NCBI RefSeq assembly: GCF_020164955.1
Contig: NZ_JAIUHG010000013.1
Coordinates: forward strand, 106,609-170,608
Direction: 5' to 3'
From: Mesorhizobium sp. CA8
GTDB lineage: Bacteria; Pseudomonadota; Alphaproteobacteria; Rhizobiales; Rhizobiaceae
Length of the DNA: 64,000 nucleotides
In this document: positions 27,143 through 36,500 of the stretch, in pieces
How the letters are laid out: every line of letters begins with the position of its first letter
How positions within the stretch are numbered: the first letter of the stretch is position 1
The notes under the pieces: model-generated
The model's input: only the letters and a program-made list of their open reading frames with translations
Told to the model about the DNA's origin: nothing
Database searches by the model: none
Made by a program: the position numbers and the translations under genes

Positions 27143-28149
27143 CCGCGCGGGCAAACAGCTTCCCATTGCCGTTGGACACGCCGCCAATGGAAGCGCGAAC
27201 TGCGGAAACGTTGCCGACGGAGAACGGGCCTTGGCAGTATGAGCCGAAATGGGATGGCTTCCGCTGCCTCGCCTTCAAGGGCAAGGAGGACGTCGATCTT
27301 CGCGCCAAATCCGGCAAGCCGCTCGGGCGCTACTTTCCGGAGCTGATCACCACGGTGCGAAGGCTCGACGCCAAGGATTTCGTCGTCGATGGCGAGATCG
27401 TGATCGAGATCGACGGTCGCGCTTCCTTCGACGCGTTGCAGATGCGGCTGCATCCGGCGGAAAGCCGCATTCGCAAGCTGAGCATGGAGACGCCGGCGCG
27501 ATTGATCCTGTTCGACATGCTTGTCGCGCCGACCGGCAAGATCATGCTCGAAGCGCCACTGGCCGACCGACGCGCGGCATTGGAGACGTTCATATCCGGC
27601 TGCGCAGGCGGAGCGCTGCGGCTATCGCGATCGACCACCGACATTGCGACTGCCGAGCGATGGCTGCGGGGCTCGGGCCAGGGTTCGACCGACGGAGTTG
27701 TCGCCAAGGGGCTTGACGAGCCATATCGGCCCGGCGAGCGCGCTATGATCAAGGTAAAACGGCTACGCACGGCCGACTGCGTGGTCGGCGGCTTTCGCTA
27801 TCTCAATGGTACGCGGCTAGTCGGATCGCTGCTGCTCGGCCTCTACAACGACAATGGGCAGCTCGATCATGTCGGCTTCACCTCGACCATCGCCAGTGGC
27901 GAGCGCGCCGCTCTCACCGAGAGGCTCGAAAAATTGCGTGGCGGGTCAGGCTTCACCGGCAAGGCACCGGGCGGGCCGAGCCGATGGAGCACCGAACGCA
28001 GCGGAGAGTGGGAACCGGTGCGGCCAAAACTGGTCGTCGAGGTCCGCTTCGACCATGTTACCGGCGGCCGTTTCCGGCACGGCACGAGGCTCTTGCGCTG
28101 GCGACCCGACAAGGCGCCGAGCCAATGCACGTTCGAGCAGATCGAATAG
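27136..28149 (+). CDS. ATP-dependent DNA ligase (LigD ligase domain/LigC type)
   Basis: 337 residues from ATG 27136, overlapping the GFA stop. Nucleotidyltransferase motif I (YEPKWDGFRCLAFK, with the adenylated Lys), motif III (VVDGEIVIE), motif IV (STDGVVAKGLDEPYRPGERA) and motif V (MIKVKRLRTADCVV) are present, followed by an OB-fold C-terminal domain ending LRWRPDKAP. No polymerase or nuclease domain is attached, unlike full LigD. These stand-alone ligases act in repair or non-homologous end joining. No Ku gene is visible here. Confidence 0.9.
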   Translation: MVAARANSFPLPLDTPPMEARTAETLPTENGPWQYEPKWDGFRCLAFKGKEDVDLRAKSGKPLGRYFPELITTVRRLDAKDFVVDGEIVIEIDGRASFDALQMRLHPAESRIRKLSMETPARLILFDMLVAPTGKIMLEAPLADRRAALETFISGCAGGALRLSRSTTDIATAERWLRGSGQGSTDGVVAKGLDEPYRPGERAMIKVKRLRTADCVVGGFRYLNGTRLVGSLLLGLYNDNGQLDHVGFTSTIASGERAALTERLEKLRGGSGFTGKAPGGPSRWSTERSGEWEPVRPKLVVEVRFDHVTGGRFRHGTRLLRWRPDKAPSQCTFEQIE

Positions 28150-28196
28150 CTTCCAATCCGCTCGCAACGATGGCTCTCAGAATCACGTTTTGAAGC

Positions 28197-28382
28197 GAAG
28201 AGATCCGCATCGGCATCCTGTGCGCCGGCGATCGAGGCGGAAACGATCTCGGAAGCAATCTGTGAAAAGGTGATCCCGTTGCCGCCATAGCCCATCACCG
28301 CATGAATTCGCGGATGACCGGGCACGCTGCCGATGATGGGAAGGCCGGTGCCGGGCAGTCGCGCCAACCGTTCGTGATTGGA
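28197..28382 (-). pseudogene. C-terminal fragment of a DAO-type FAD-dependent oxidoreductase
   Basis: Minus-strand codons give RLARLPGTGLPIIGSVPGHP, RIHAVMGYGGNGITFSQIAS and EIVSASIAGAQDADADLFA. This is the final FAD-contacting block (PIIG.VPG.P, GYGGNGIT.S..A) of glycine/D-amino-acid oxidase-like proteins. The FAD-binding N terminus and catalytic body are absent; upstream minus-strand codons are unrelated (antisense to the acidic gene). It lies in the short gap after the ligase gene. Confidence 0.75.
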
Positions 28383-28446
28383 TAAGAAGCGGAACAACTG
28401 TTTCGGCGAAGGGTTTTTCACTCGAAGCTCAGCATTGGAGAACGTC

Positions 28447-28728
28447 ATGGACCCGCGCGACAAACAGCGGCCTGCAAAGACCGAAGAAACCGAAGCCCCG
28501 ACCATCGAGCAGCAGGACTGGGATGCCCTGGAGGGCGGCAGAATCCTGCCTGACAGCGTTGCCGTGAACGGTGACCCGCAGGATGATGCTGAAGCGGAAG
28601 GCGACCTGCCGGAAGAGGATGACGATAACCCCTTCCAGGAAAGTGACGAAGCCTTGCCCGACGATCAGGAAGAGCGTGTGCTGTCCAAGGATCCTTCCAA
28701 GGAAGGCAGCCGGTTTGACGAAGTCTAG
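28447..28728 (+). CDS. Small very acidic protein of unknown function (93 aa)
   Basis: Start chosen at ATG 28447 because GGAGAACGTC lies directly ahead. The product is rich in Asp, Glu, Pro and Gln with clusters such as LPEEDDDNPFQESDEALPDD and no hydrophobic segment, so it is probably disordered. No family recognised. It converges on the metallophosphoesterase gene 24 bases downstream. Confidence 0.6.
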   Translation: MDPRDKQRPAKTEETEAPTIEQQDWDALEGGRILPDSVAVNGDPQDDAEAEGDLPEEDDDNPFQESDEALPDDQEERVLSKDPSKEGSRFDEV

Positions 28729-28752
28729 CCGATCACCAAATCGCTGGCCGGC

Positions 28753-29502
28753 TCAGATCTCGAGCAGTGCGTAAGGCCGGCCGGTCGGTTTCGCGATATG
28801 CATGGCGACATTGTAAACTTTCGCGCCGCCGGGAGTTTGGCCTTCGAAAGTGCCACGATGAGCATGCCCATGCACGACAGCGCTCACCTTGAACCGGTCG
28901 ATCGTTTCCGCCAGCCGGGAAGAGCCGAGGAACGGGAAGATTTCCGGCGGCTCGCCGGCGACCGTCTCCGCGATCGGTGCGTAGTGAAGCACCACTAGCG
29001 TGCGCTTGGCGCGGACTTGCCGCATGGCATTTTCGAGCCGCATCGCCTCGCTGACGCTCTCGGCCACCATGGCTTTGATTGCCGGCTCACCGAAGGACCC
29101 AAGCATCCTCGGGCCGAAGCCGCCGACAAAGCCCTTCACGCCGACAAAGCCGACCTCCATCAGCTCCGTCGCCTGTCCGTCGAGGAGATGAACGCCGGCA
29201 TGGCGAAGCGTCGCCGCGATCTGCTCTGCGCAACCGGATTCGTAGTCGTGGTTGCCGAGCACCGCAACCACGGGAATTGAGCAGGCCCGCAGATCCTCCG
29301 CCAGAAGCTCGGCCTCCTTCGGCTTGCCGAGATTGGTGAGATCCCCGGCAAGCACCAGGACATCGGCTTCGCGCGAAACCTCGCCGAACAGATCGCGGTA
29401 GGAGGTCTGCGCATCTTCCTGAACATGCAGATCGCCCACAGCGGCGACTTTGACCTTGCCGTTTCCGTCCGCTTTGCGGTCTGCCTTGCTTTGTTCAGCC
29501 AT
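28753..29502 (-). CDS. Calcineurin-like metallophosphoesterase
   Basis: 249 residues from ATG 29502 (MAEQSKADRKADGNGKVKV), overlapping the upstream gene by eight bases. The dimetal motifs are complete: GDLHV, LAGDLTNLG, VLGNHDYES, VLHYAPI and VVHGHAHRG. It is a cytosolic phosphoesterase of unknown substrate. Translational coupling to a nucleotidyltransferase gene suggests opposing or sequential steps on one modification, which is inference. Confidence 0.87.
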   Translation of the reverse strand: MAEQSKADRKADGNGKVKVAAVGDLHVQEDAQTSYRDLFGEVSREADVLVLAGDLTNLGKPKEAELLAEDLRACSIPVVAVLGNHDYESGCAEQIAATLRHAGVHLLDGQATELMEVGFVGVKGFVGGFGPRMLGSFGEPAIKAMVAESVSEAMRLENAMRQVRAKRTLVVLHYAPIAETVAGEPPEIFPFLGSSRLAETIDRFKVSAVVHGHAHRGTFEGQTPGGAKVYNVAMHIAKPTGRPYALLEI

Positions 29503-30301
29503 CGCGGAATTCTCCAACGCCGCCGACGCCTGCGAAGCCCCATTCCTTGACGTCGATCTCATAATCGATCTGCGACAGCAGCCGGCCACGGCAGATCTTC
29601 ATTCTGGGCGACGGCAGCCGCCGCTGTGTGGCCAGCCGCTCGAGCAGTTCGTCGAGCAGCCAGTCGGGGACAAGGTCGCGCTCGCTCGGATAGATCCAGC
29701 GGAAGTTGAGCAGCTGCATCAAAAGCACCTCCCAGTGGACGTCGAGATAGGAAAGCAGCCTCTGCCAGTCGATCTGGTCATGCGCCTTGAGAATGGTATG
29801 GGCGATGTCGGCGCCATCATGACGACCCCTGTCCTGAATGAAGCATTTCGACCAGATGAGCTCCGTCGGTCCGATGATCCGGACACGGCTGCCGAGCAGC
29901 TCGACCTGGCGGGCATGCTCCAGCCACTGGTCGTCGACCAGCATGGTGCCATTGGCCGATGCAAAGATCACATCGAAGAAATGCGAACCTTCGAAGACCT
30001 TCCTGAGCCAGCGATCGTCCTCAATCTCGACGGCGTAGCCGATATCCTTGAAATGGGCGAGGACGCGCGCGCAATCGCCGGCCTTGCAGAAGATATCGAG
30101 GTCCTTGGTCTGGCGCACGACGCCGGTATAGGCGCTCACCGCATAGGTCCCCGCAACCAGAAAAGGAATGTCGGTGGCGGCGAGCTCGCGGATCGCCTGC
30201 GTATAGAACGCTTCCGCCTCCGCGCTCTTCGGCGTCGGCTCCGCCTTGGCGTCGATCACAGGCAGCGTCGCCAGCACTCCCGGCAACTCGTCGTTGGCCA
30301 T
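29495..30301 (-). CDS. Nucleotidyltransferase family protein (antitoxin AbiEii/aminoglycoside adenylyltransferase-like fold)
   Basis: 268 residues from ATG 30301 (a TTG codon precedes it). The polymerase-beta-type signature is in FLVAGTYAVSAYTGVVRQTKDLDIFCK: the G-x-Y loop and the metal-binding D-x-D, with a third acidic residue in FFDVIFAS. A helical C-terminal part (LIWSKCFIQDRGRHDGADI) follows. Such proteins transfer NMP groups to small molecules, proteins or tRNA. Partner of the metallophosphoesterase gene. Confidence 0.72.
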   Translation of the reverse strand: MANDELPGVLATLPVIDAKAEPTPKSAEAEAFYTQAIRELAATDIPFLVAGTYAVSAYTGVVRQTKDLDIFCKAGDCARVLAHFKDIGYAVEIEDDRWLRKVFEGSHFFDVIFASANGTMLVDDQWLEHARQVELLGSRVRIIGPTELIWSKCFIQDRGRHDGADIAHTILKAHDQIDWQRLLSYLDVHWEVLLMQLLNFRWIYPSERDLVPDWLLDELLERLATQRRLPSPRMKICRGRLLSQIDYEIDVKEWGFAGVGGVGEFRDG

Positions 30302-30414
30302 CAACCGTTGCTCCGGTGTCGATCTTCACGTCCGCTTCGATAATAGCGACGGCCCCGCGTTGTTCCGCCCTCAACGACACTGCCTTGGATGCGGCGCCGG
30401 CGAGGCGGACCGCT

Positions 30415-30576
30415 CTAGTCGCCTTTCTCCCGGTACAGACGCTCGGCTGCCCGGTCGCTTTCGCGTTGCTCCGCCGGTCCGCGGCGCCGGCGGGTGAGGA
30501 GAACGTAGACGATCACGAGCAAAAGAATGAGGGGACCGCCCGCGACGACGATGAACCACAAATCGGTGCCTGACAT
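30415..30576 (-). CDS. Small single-span membrane protein (53 aa)
   Basis: ATG 30576 follows GGAAGACCA. The product is one helix (LWFIVVAGGPLILLLVIVYV) then a basic tail (RRRRGPAEQRESDRAAERL). Its design matches the 54-residue protein at 21467-21631. Function unknown. Confidence 0.55.
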   Translation of the reverse strand: MSGTDLWFIVVAGGPLILLLVIVYVLLTRRRRGPAEQRESDRAAERLYREKGD

Positions 30577-30836
30577 TGGTCTTCCTTCCCGGATCGAAGG
30601 CAATGCTCCCGCAGCCGGGGTTGCCGGCGATGCGCTAAGCGCCCGGTCTTGGCTAACCGGTAAAGGGGTCAAATGTTCCGCTGCCGCAACAGGTTCGCGG
30701 CGGGCAGTTGTCGACAGCAGAGCAGGCCTGGCGGCCCATCTCGCGCAAAACGACTCTGCCGCAGCGTTCGCCGGCACTGGAACATAGCGGCGCCAGAAGG
30801 GTTGGAGATCAAAGCGATAGCCGACCGAGTTCCACC

Positions 30837-33155
30837 ATGAGGCCCTCCACCACCAACCACATCGAAATCCGCAAATACAATCACCCGACCGGCGGATGGG
30901 GATCCCTCAGATCGCTGATCCGCAAGGCTCGCGCAGAAGGTCTGCTGACGTCCGGCATCTGGAGCACGCTGCTCAAGCAGAACAAGGCGGACGGCTATAT
31001 GTGCGTCTCCTGTTCCTGGGCGAAGCCTGCCGAGCCGCGGCCGTTCGAGTTCTGCGAGAATGGCGCCAAGGCGACGATTTGGGATCAGACGAAGCGGCGC
31101 TGCGGCCCGGAGTTCTTCGCCGCGCATTCCGTCAACGAGCTGCTCGACTGGCCCGATCACGATCTGGAAAAGCAGGGTCGCCTGCTCGAGCCGATGCGCT
31201 ACAACGAGGTCACCGACAAATATGAGCGGGTGGCGTGGGAGGCCGCATTCCGGGATATCGGCGAAGAGCTGAGCCAGCTCGATCCGAAATCGGTCGTGTT
31301 CTACACCTCGGGCCGCGCTTCGCTCGAGGCATCGTTCATGTATCAGCTCTTCGCACGCATCTACGGCTCGAGCAATCTGCCGGACTCTTCGAACATGTGC
31401 CACGAGTCGACCTCGGTCGGCCTGCCTGAGTCGATCGGCTCGCCGGTCGGCACCGTGCAACTGGAGGATTTCAGCCGTTGCGACCTGATGTTCTTCTTCG
31501 GCCACAATACCGGCGTGACCGCGCCGCGATTGCTCCACCCGATCGAGGACGCGCGCCAGCGCGGCATACCCGTCATCACGTTCAATCCATTGCCGGAACG
31601 CGGCCTGAAACGTTTCAAGAATCCGCAGAACCCAATTGAAATGCTTTCGCCGGGCGCCGGCACAAAGATGTCCAGCGACTTCTTCCAGATCCGCGGCGGC
31701 GGCGATATCGCCGCCATGACCGGCATTGCGAAAGCCGTTCTCGCGCTCGACGACGCGGCGAGGCGGACCGGCGCGCCGCGCGTCCTCGACACCGCTTTCA
31801 TCGAAGAACACACGCAAGGTTTCGATGCGTTCGAGGCCTATCTACGCCGCACACCGTGGGAAAAAATCGAGATGCGTTCGGGCATCGCGCGCGCCGACCT
31901 CGAGCATGTGGCGGACATCTACAGCAAGGCTTCGGCGGTCATCGGCAATTACGGCATGGGCCTGACGCAGCACCGGCACGGGACCGAAAACGTCCACATG
32001 CTTTGCAACCTGCTCCTGATGCGCGGCAATATCGGCAAACCGGGCGCCGGCGTGTCCCCGCTTCGCGGCCATTCCAATGTTCAAGGCCAAAGAACCGTCG
32101 GCATCTCCGAAAAGCCCGAGCTGGTGCCGCTCGACAAGTTTGCCGAATTTTATCGGTTCGAACCGCCGCGCGAGAAAGGGCGCGACACCGTCGAAACATG
32201 CGAAGGCGTGATCGACGGCTCGGTGAAGGCGTTCATTGGACTGGGCGGCAATTTCGTACGGGCCGTCCCGGAAACCGGGCTCGTCGAAGACGCCTGGCGG
32301 CACCTGAGATTGCATGTCCAGATCGCCACGAAGCTGAACCGCAGTCACCTGATACCGGGAGCCGTCACCTATTTGCTGCCCTGCCTTTCGCGCATCGAGA
32401 AGGACCTGCAGGCTACCGGCGAGCAACATGTCTCCATTGAGGATTCCACCGCCTGCATCCATGGCTCCTTCGGCCATCGCACGCCAGCCGGACCCAACCT
32501 GCTCTCCGAGCCGCGGATCGTCGCCGAACTCGCCAAAGCGACAGTTGCCGGCAAGAGCTCGATTCCGTGGGATGAATGGGTAGCCGACTATGCCCGCGTG
32601 CGGGACGAGATCGAACGTTGTTATCCGGATCACTTCAAGGACTTCAACAAACGCTTCCTGGCGCCGGGCGGGTTTCACCGCGATATCAAGGCTTCGAAGC
32701 GGGTGTGGCAGACCCCCAACAAGAAGGCCAACTTCAAGCCGCCGACGATGCTGGAAACGGATCCGGACATTGACGTCTCGCAATCCAACGTGCTGACGCT
32801 GATCACGGTTCGCTCCAACGATCAATTCAACACCACCGTCTACGGCTACCGCGATCGCCTTCGCGGCATCGACGGGACGCGCATGGTGTTGCTCATGAAC
32901 GAGCACGATATCGAACGGCTGGGACTCCATGACGGACAGGAGATCGATCTGGAATCTGCGGCAGGCGACGGTGTCGAGCGCCGTGTACACGGATTGCGCG
33001 TCACTCCCTATTCCATTCCACGCGGCGATTGTGCCGGCTATTATCCCGAGCTCAATCCGCTCATTCCGCTGTGGCACCGAGCCGAAAAGGCACATGTGCC
33101 GGCGGCAAAGTCGGTGCCGGTCCGCGTGATGACGACTTCGGCGCCATCTCGCTAG
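30837..33155 (+). CDS. FdhF/YdeP-family molybdopterin oxidoreductase
   Basis: 772 residues from ATG 30837 (MRPSTTNHIEIRKYNHPTGG). It carries the features of the YdeP branch: an N-terminal MCVSCSWAKP with only two close cysteines, the bis-MGD regions FYTSGRASLEASF, SSNMCHESTSVGL and FGHNTGVTAPRLLHPIE, then HGTENVHMLCNLLLMRGNIGKPGAG, and the C-terminal LITVRSNDQFNTTVYGYRDR dinucleotide-binding domain. The family is formate dehydrogenase-like but its substrate is not settled; in Escherichia coli ydeP is linked to acid resistance. No formate dehydrogenase partners are nearby. Confidence 0.88.
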   Translation: MRPSTTNHIEIRKYNHPTGGWGSLRSLIRKARAEGLLTSGIWSTLLKQNKADGYMCVSCSWAKPAEPRPFEFCENGAKATIWDQTKRRCGPEFFAAHSVNELLDWPDHDLEKQGRLLEPMRYNEVTDKYERVAWEAAFRDIGEELSQLDPKSVVFYTSGRASLEASFMYQLFARIYGSSNLPDSSNMCHESTSVGLPESIGSPVGTVQLEDFSRCDLMFFFGHNTGVTAPRLLHPIEDARQRGIPVITFNPLPERGLKRFKNPQNPIEMLSPGAGTKMSSDFFQIRGGGDIAAMTGIAKAVLALDDAARRTGAPRVLDTAFIEEHTQGFDAFEAYLRRTPWEKIEMRSGIARADLEHVADIYSKASAVIGNYGMGLTQHRHGTENVHMLCNLLLMRGNIGKPGAGVSPLRGHSNVQGQRTVGISEKPELVPLDKFAEFYRFEPPREKGRDTVETCEGVIDGSVKAFIGLGGNFVRAVPETGLVEDAWRHLRLHVQIATKLNRSHLIPGAVTYLLPCLSRIEKDLQATGEQHVSIEDSTACIHGSFGHRTPAGPNLLSEPRIVAELAKATVAGKSSIPWDEWVADYARVRDEIERCYPDHFKDFNKRFLAPGGFHRDIKASKRVWQTPNKKANFKPPTMLETDPDIDVSQSNVLTLITVRSNDQFNTTVYGYRDRLRGIDGTRMVLLMNEHDIERLGLHDGQEIDLESAAGDGVERRVHGLRVTPYSIPRGDCAGYYPELNPLIPLWHRAEKAHVPAAKSVPVRVMTTSAPSR

Positions 33156-33212
33156 CGCCGAGGGACATTGGCGGAGGAGTCCCCAGTGGCGGCTTCGTCA
33201 AGTTCGCGCCTG

Positions 33213-33590
33213 TCAACAGGCGGTATGACTAGCGCCGCTGCCATTAAGCATGCCGCTAACGGCTTGAATGAGCGTAAGGGCCAGCACAGGCTTTGGCAGT
33301 ATCCGATAGGCACGTAATTCCATTGGAACGTCCGGCGGCACATATCCGCTCGCAAAAACGAACGGAATGTCTCGTTCTGTAAGGAATGGTATCAGCGCAG
33401 CGCTCGTCTCGCCGTTGAGACCGATGTCCAGCACCGCCGCCGAGATAACTTCGTTTTCGATCAGCCCGATCGCGCTGCGTACGGATGCGGCAGGTCCCAC
33501 GACTTCATAGCCCGCTTTTTCGAGAACATCCTTGTGATCCTCGGCGATCAGCCACTCGTCCTCAACAACCAGAATCCGTGCGTTAGCCAA
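33213..33590 (-). CDS. Single-domain response regulator
   Basis: 125 residues. The receiver domain is complete: the acidic pair in VVEDEWLIAED, the phospho-acceptor Asp in AAVLDIGLNG (residue 55), and the Lys in RILPKPV (residue 100). No output domain is present. The likely start is TTG 33590, which overlaps the kinase stop by eight bases and leaves no room for another start without losing the first beta strand. Coupled translation strongly implies phosphotransfer with the HWE kinase upstream. Confidence 0.85.
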   Translation of the reverse strand: MANARILVVEDEWLIAEDHKDVLEKAGYEVVGPAASVRSAIGLIENEVISAAVLDIGLNGETSAALIPFLTERDIPFVFASGYVPPDVPMELRAYRILPKPVLALTLIQAVSGMLNGSGASHTAC

Positions 33591-36500
33591 CCGCCGTCTC
33601 CCGGCGATCGAGTGGAAACGCCAATCGCAGCTTAAAACCGTCGGAGTCGTAAGCTGTTTCGAATTTGCCGCCCAGCCGGTATTCGATTTCCCCTTTGACC
33701 AGAGCCAAGCCAAATCCGGAGTTTTCGGGCTGCTTGACCGGTGGGCCGCCCGTTTCAGTCCATTCCAAGCGGAATTCCTGGCCAAGGACGGACCAAGTGA
33801 CTGACACCTTGCCGCTCGCCGAGGATAGCGCTCCGTATTTGGCGGCATTGGTCGCCAGTTCGTGGACAACCATTCCAAGGGAAAGAGCCTGTTGGGGTTT
33901 CAAACGGACGTCATCACCAGCCCTGGTGCTGCGCTCCAAACCAAAGGGTTCTAACTCCTGCCGAACGATCTCCTCAGCCGAAGCCTCTTTCCAGCTTTCA
34001 CGCGACAGCACGCCGTAGGCCCTCGCCATCGCCTGCAGGCGGCCGATCAGCGCTTCGGCAAAGACTTCCGGCGATTCAGCATTCTTCAGGGTCTGGCTGG
34101 CAATGCTCACGGTAACAGCCAGCATGTTCTTGACCCGATGATTGAGCTCGGAGATGAGGACCCGCTGATGAGCTTCCGCTTGGGCCAGGGTCGTGACGTC
34201 AACGAAGGTCACGACGACGCCCTGTATCTTGCCGACGGCATCCCGGTAGGGGATTAGGCGGACGAGATAGTGAACGCCGTCACCATCGCGCGAAAGCTGA
34301 TGCTCGATCATCTCGCCTGACCGAAAAACCTGCGCGATGTGTTCGCGCAACTGCGGATAATCGAGCCGGCTGGCAAGATCGGTAAGCGGACGACCGACAT
34401 CGCTCGGCAGCAGATTGAAAAATGAAGAAGCAGCCGGCGTGAAGCTTCGAATAACCAGCCTCGGATCAAGAAAGACAGTCGCAATCTTGGTGCTGTCGAA
34501 CAGGTTCTTCAGGTCACTGTTGGCGCGATCGAGATCCTCGACCTTCGATACCAGCTCGGCATTGATCGTGCTCAGCTCCTCGTTGAGGGACTGCATCTCC
34601 TCCTTGGAGGCTTCGAGCTCCTCGTTGGACGACTGCGCTTCCTCATTGACCGAGACCAATTCCTCGTTGGAGGATTTGAGTTCCTCCAGCGCGGTTTCAT
34701 ACTCTTCGATTGTAGATTGCAGGCGCTCGCGGGTGTCGCGCAGCTCGCGCTCCAGATCCGCCAATCCGCCGGCCGCCGACTGGGAACCCGTCTGGGCCGT
34801 CCGCGGCTGCGAACGCCCGACCGGCTCGAAAAGGACAAGGAAAAGCGGTTCGCTTCCGCGATCGGCCAGAGGTTCGACGGTCAAGGTTACAAACTGGACG
34901 CGGTCGTCGTCCTCCTCAACGGCAATCGCCTCCCGCACGACGGGACGCCTGTTTTCGGCCGCTTCCCGTAACGCGCCACGCAGTTCCAGGCGCAGCCCAC
35001 TGCGCACCATCGTCAGCAATTGACGGCTCGGCACACCTTGCGGCGGTTCAAGATACTTGCCCGTTCTGCCGGAATAATAGACGACATCTCCTTCGCCGTT
35101 GACGACGACGTGGGCTGGCGCGAAGCGCTCCAGTACCTGAGCTTCGACGACCTGGCGCAGCGAATAGGACAAGCCGCGCCCCGCACGGGCGTCGCCGCCT
35201 TTTAGCTGGCTGCTCGAAGACGCTGCATTAAGCAGAAGGGGCAGGCGCGGCGGCGCTGCGTGTTCGCGTGCCTTGAAGATGCGATGCTTCTTGTCGACCG
35301 GCGCGAACAGTTCGCTGTGTTGGCTCAGGCTCTCCGACGTGCCGAGGAACAGATAGCCGCCTGGCTTCAGTGAGTAGTGAAATGTCGGAATGACCTGCTT
35401 TTGAACGTCGGGCCCGAAGTAGATCAACAGATTTCGGCATGAGACCATGTCCATGCGTGAGAACGGCGGATCGCGAATGACGTTGTGGGCAGAGAAGATG
35501 CAAAGATCGCGCACGCTCTTATGCAGCACAAAGCTGGTGCCGTCATTGTTGAAGAAGCGTTCGCGACGTTCGGGTGAAACCCCGGCCAGCAACGGTTCGG
35601 TATAGCGTCCCGAGCGGGCGGCACTCAGTGCGGCGTCATCGATATCGGTTGCGAATATCTGCACACGCGGCACCACCGGCAGCGTGTCCATGTGCTCACG
35701 CATCAGCATGCCGATCGAGAAGACCTCTTCTCCCGTCGCACACCCGGGAACCCAGATGCGGATCGTGTCATTGGCGTCGCGGCCTTCGAACAGTTTTGGG
35801 ATCACCGTATCTTCCAAAATCTTGAAGGCATCGGTGTCGCGAAAAAAGTTGGTGACATTGATCAACAAGTCCCGAAACAGGAAGCGGACCTCGTCTGCGC
35901 TCGAGCGCAGCAGGTCGACATACCTGTCGATCGAGCTGAGCTGCTTGATCTGCATGCGGCGCCTGACGCGACGAAGCACCGTCTTCGGCTTGTAACCCGA
36001 GAAATCATGTCCGGAGTGGCTGCGCAGGATGGCGTATATTTCATTTTGCGCGTCGCGGACGCTCCCCTCCTCCGCCCTGCCGTCAGCCACCGGGTCGTCC
36101 ACCAATTCGAAACTGCGCGCGAATTCGGCAAGCTTTTCTCCCATATCGCGTGCTGGGACGGCAATGTCGATCAACCCTGAACCGATGGCGCTTTGAGGCA
36201 TGTCCGGATTACGCGGCCCAGACCCGTCGGCGATTTGAGCGAGCGTCAGTCCGCCATGCTCTTTGATCGCCTTCACACCCAACGTCCCGTCTGAATCTCC
36301 GCCGGACAGAACAATTCCGACCGCGTATTCCCCGTGGTCCTCAGCCAGCGCGCTAAAGAAGATGTCGATCGGCTTGCGCTCTCTCGATACGGAGTTCGGG
36401 TGCCGTAGTCTGAGCGCGGTGTTTTCGATCGTTAAGATCGCGTTGGGCGGCATGACGTAAATGACGTCGGGCCGAACTTCGATCCCATCCTCGGCGACCT

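Noticed and set aside
30669..31817. Minus-strand frame of 382 codons
   Set aside because: Antisense to the FdhF/YdeP-type gene; no family resemblance.
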